From Campylobacteraceae bacterium (GTDB lineage: Bacteria; Campylobacterota; Campylobacteria; Campylobacterales; Sulfurovaceae): 13,080 bases of DNA. Positions 12,198 through 13,080 of this stretch are shown piece by piece (the stretch's first letter is position 1; the number at the start of each line of letters is the position of its first letter). The stretch covers positions 1 to 13,080 of the forward strand of contig JALSPE010000063.1 in the NCBI GenBank assembly GCA_026986085.1, given 5' to 3'. The notes under the pieces are model-generated. The model searched no databases. It worked only from the letters and a program-made list of their open reading frames with translations, and had not been told where the DNA came from. Both the position numbers and the translations under genes were made by a program.

Positions 12198-13080
12198 ATG
12201 GTGAAACAAACTCAATAATTGAGTGGGATTATTACTCCTCTTTTGATTATAAAAACCCTTTTAAAGATGTAGGGTTAGATATTTTAATAGTTAAAGATAA
12301 CGCTGAGTGGAGAGTTCCTGCATTTTGGAGAGGAGACGGAGTATGGAGTGTCAGATTTTTAGCCAAAGATGAGGGTGAGTATATAGTTAAATCGATATGT
12401 AGCAATATAGATGATAGAGAGTTGCACAATATTAGTCATATATTAAAAGTCAAAAAAGGTAATAAAAAGAGTGTAAAGTCTATTACTCTATCAAAAAATA
12501 GAGAATTTTTGCTAGATGATGACAGTAAGCCTTTCTTTTGGTTTAGTGATACTTGGTGGATGGCTCTTAGCAAAAGGTTAAGCTTTAGCGAATTTAAAGA
12601 GTTGGCAAACTACAGAAAAGAGCAAAATTTTAATAATATTCAATTGGTTGCTGGGCTTTTTCCTGATATGGATATTTTTGATAGTAGAGCAGAGAATGAA
12701 GCTGGTTATGTTTGGGATAGCAATTTAAACTCTGTAAATCCAAAATATTTTGATATTGCAGATGAAAAAATAGAGTATTTAAGCAACTTGGGGTTTATTA
12801 TAACTATAGTTGGGGCGTGGGGATACTATTTAAAGCTTTTAGGCTTAGAAAATATGAAACTCCACTGGAGATATATTGTAGCTAGATGGGGTGCTTATTC
12901 AACTATTTGGACATTGGCAGGAGAGGCTACTATGCCTTACTATTTAAGCAGTAGTAAAAAAGATGATAGTAAACTGCTAAAGAGTGGTTGGAGTATTATC
13001 GCTAAATATTTAAGAGAGATTGATCCATACTCTAAATTAATTACAATTCACCCAATAGATAGCTCAAATAAAGAGATTGA
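12188..13080 (+). CDS. DUF4038/apiosidase-type glycoside hydrolase, 3' end beyond the window
   Basis: An open frame from ATG 12188 runs to the window edge: 297 full codons and no stop. The first ~100 residues (IIEWDYYSSFDYKNPFKDVGLD ... FWRGDGVWSVRFLA) look like the DUF5060 beta-sandwich. Residues from about 110 match the DUF4038 (apiosidase-type) TIM barrel: KPFFWFSDTWWMAL, then IVGAWGYYLKLLG...MKLHWRYIVARWGAY and WTLAGEATMPYYLS, whose GE glutamate is a likely catalytic residue. No signal peptide is seen, so action on an intracellular or lipid-linked glycan is possible. The start overlaps the glycosyltransferase stop by ten bases (ATGGTATTAA) with only a weak GGTGGG site upstream, so translational coupling is likely. 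Substrate unknown. Confidence 0.75.
   Translation, partial: MVLNGETNSIIEWDYYSSFDYKNPFKDVGLDILIVKDNAEWRVPAFWRGDGVWSVRFLAKDEGEYIVKSICSNIDDRELHNISHILKVKKGNKKSVKSITLSKNREFLLDDDSKPFFWFSDTWWMALSKRLSFSEFKELANYRKEQNFNNIQLVAGLFPDMDIFDSRAENEAGYVWDSNLNSVNPKYFDIADEKIEYLSNLGFIITIVGAWGYYLKLLGLENMKLHWRYIVARWGAYSTIWTLAGEATMPYYLSSSKKDDSKLLKSGWSIIAKYLREIDPYSKLITIHPIDSSNKEI

Overview
The window is AT-rich, dense, bacterial DNA. The alpha ribosomal operon (rpmJ-rpsM-rpsK-rpsD-rpoA-rplQ), the style of NrdB, promoters with a strong TATAAT -10 but no obvious -35, and the codon use all suggest Campylobacterota (epsilonproteobacteria). This is inferred from general resemblance, not from a database search.

Layout. 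1-473 has no convincing gene. It holds an imperfect inverted-repeat pair, a hairpin and a 27-residue frame, possibly remains of a small mobile element. 474-857 encodes a small lipoprotein of unknown role. On the minus strand, 4413 to 974 holds a membrane-anchored endonuclease/exonuclease/phosphatase-family protein, then a promoter with a palindrome over its -35 region, then two tandem structured RNA units of about 79 nt, then a 745-residue protein with a CxH...CxxC zinc site and a C-terminal TerD-like domain. 4533-5546 is the ribonucleotide reductase small subunit. A cluster of palindromes follows. Then come an exported thioredoxin (plus) and, convergent to it, an ArsC-type arsenate reductase and a stomatin-like SPFH protein (both minus). 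7811-10910 is the ribosomal/RNA polymerase alpha operon with a folded leader. 11280-13080 begins a surface-carbohydrate block: a family 2 glycosyltransferase overlapped by the start of a DUF4038/apiosidase-type glycoside hydrolase that runs off the window.

The most interesting locus is 3228-3435 with the gene downstream. The minus strand there carries two RNA units with the same plan: outer stem, a CAA / AAYY internal loop, inner stem, TTACTYCTA, then hairpins. The first unit contains a perfect tRNA T-arm mimic (5-bp stem, loop TTCGAAT) and a second hairpin with a GG-containing TTGGT loop. The second unit repeats the TTGGT loop. A consensus TATAAT sits so that transcription would start at the first base of the outer stem. 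This resembles bacterial Y RNAs (YrlA/YrlB), which carry a tRNA-like domain and are encoded beside their Ro60-type partner. Here the neighbour is a zinc/TerD fusion protein instead of an obvious TROVE-vWA Ro60 protein. I propose a variant Y-RNA ribonucleoprotein system; this is inference and needs covariance and profile searches.

The second point of interest is the alpha-operon leader: four helices, including a three-way junction, lie between the promoter and rpmJ, where many relatives have infA. It may be an autoregulatory (S4-type) element. The rest of the window is ordinary core genome with small oddities noted in the entries.
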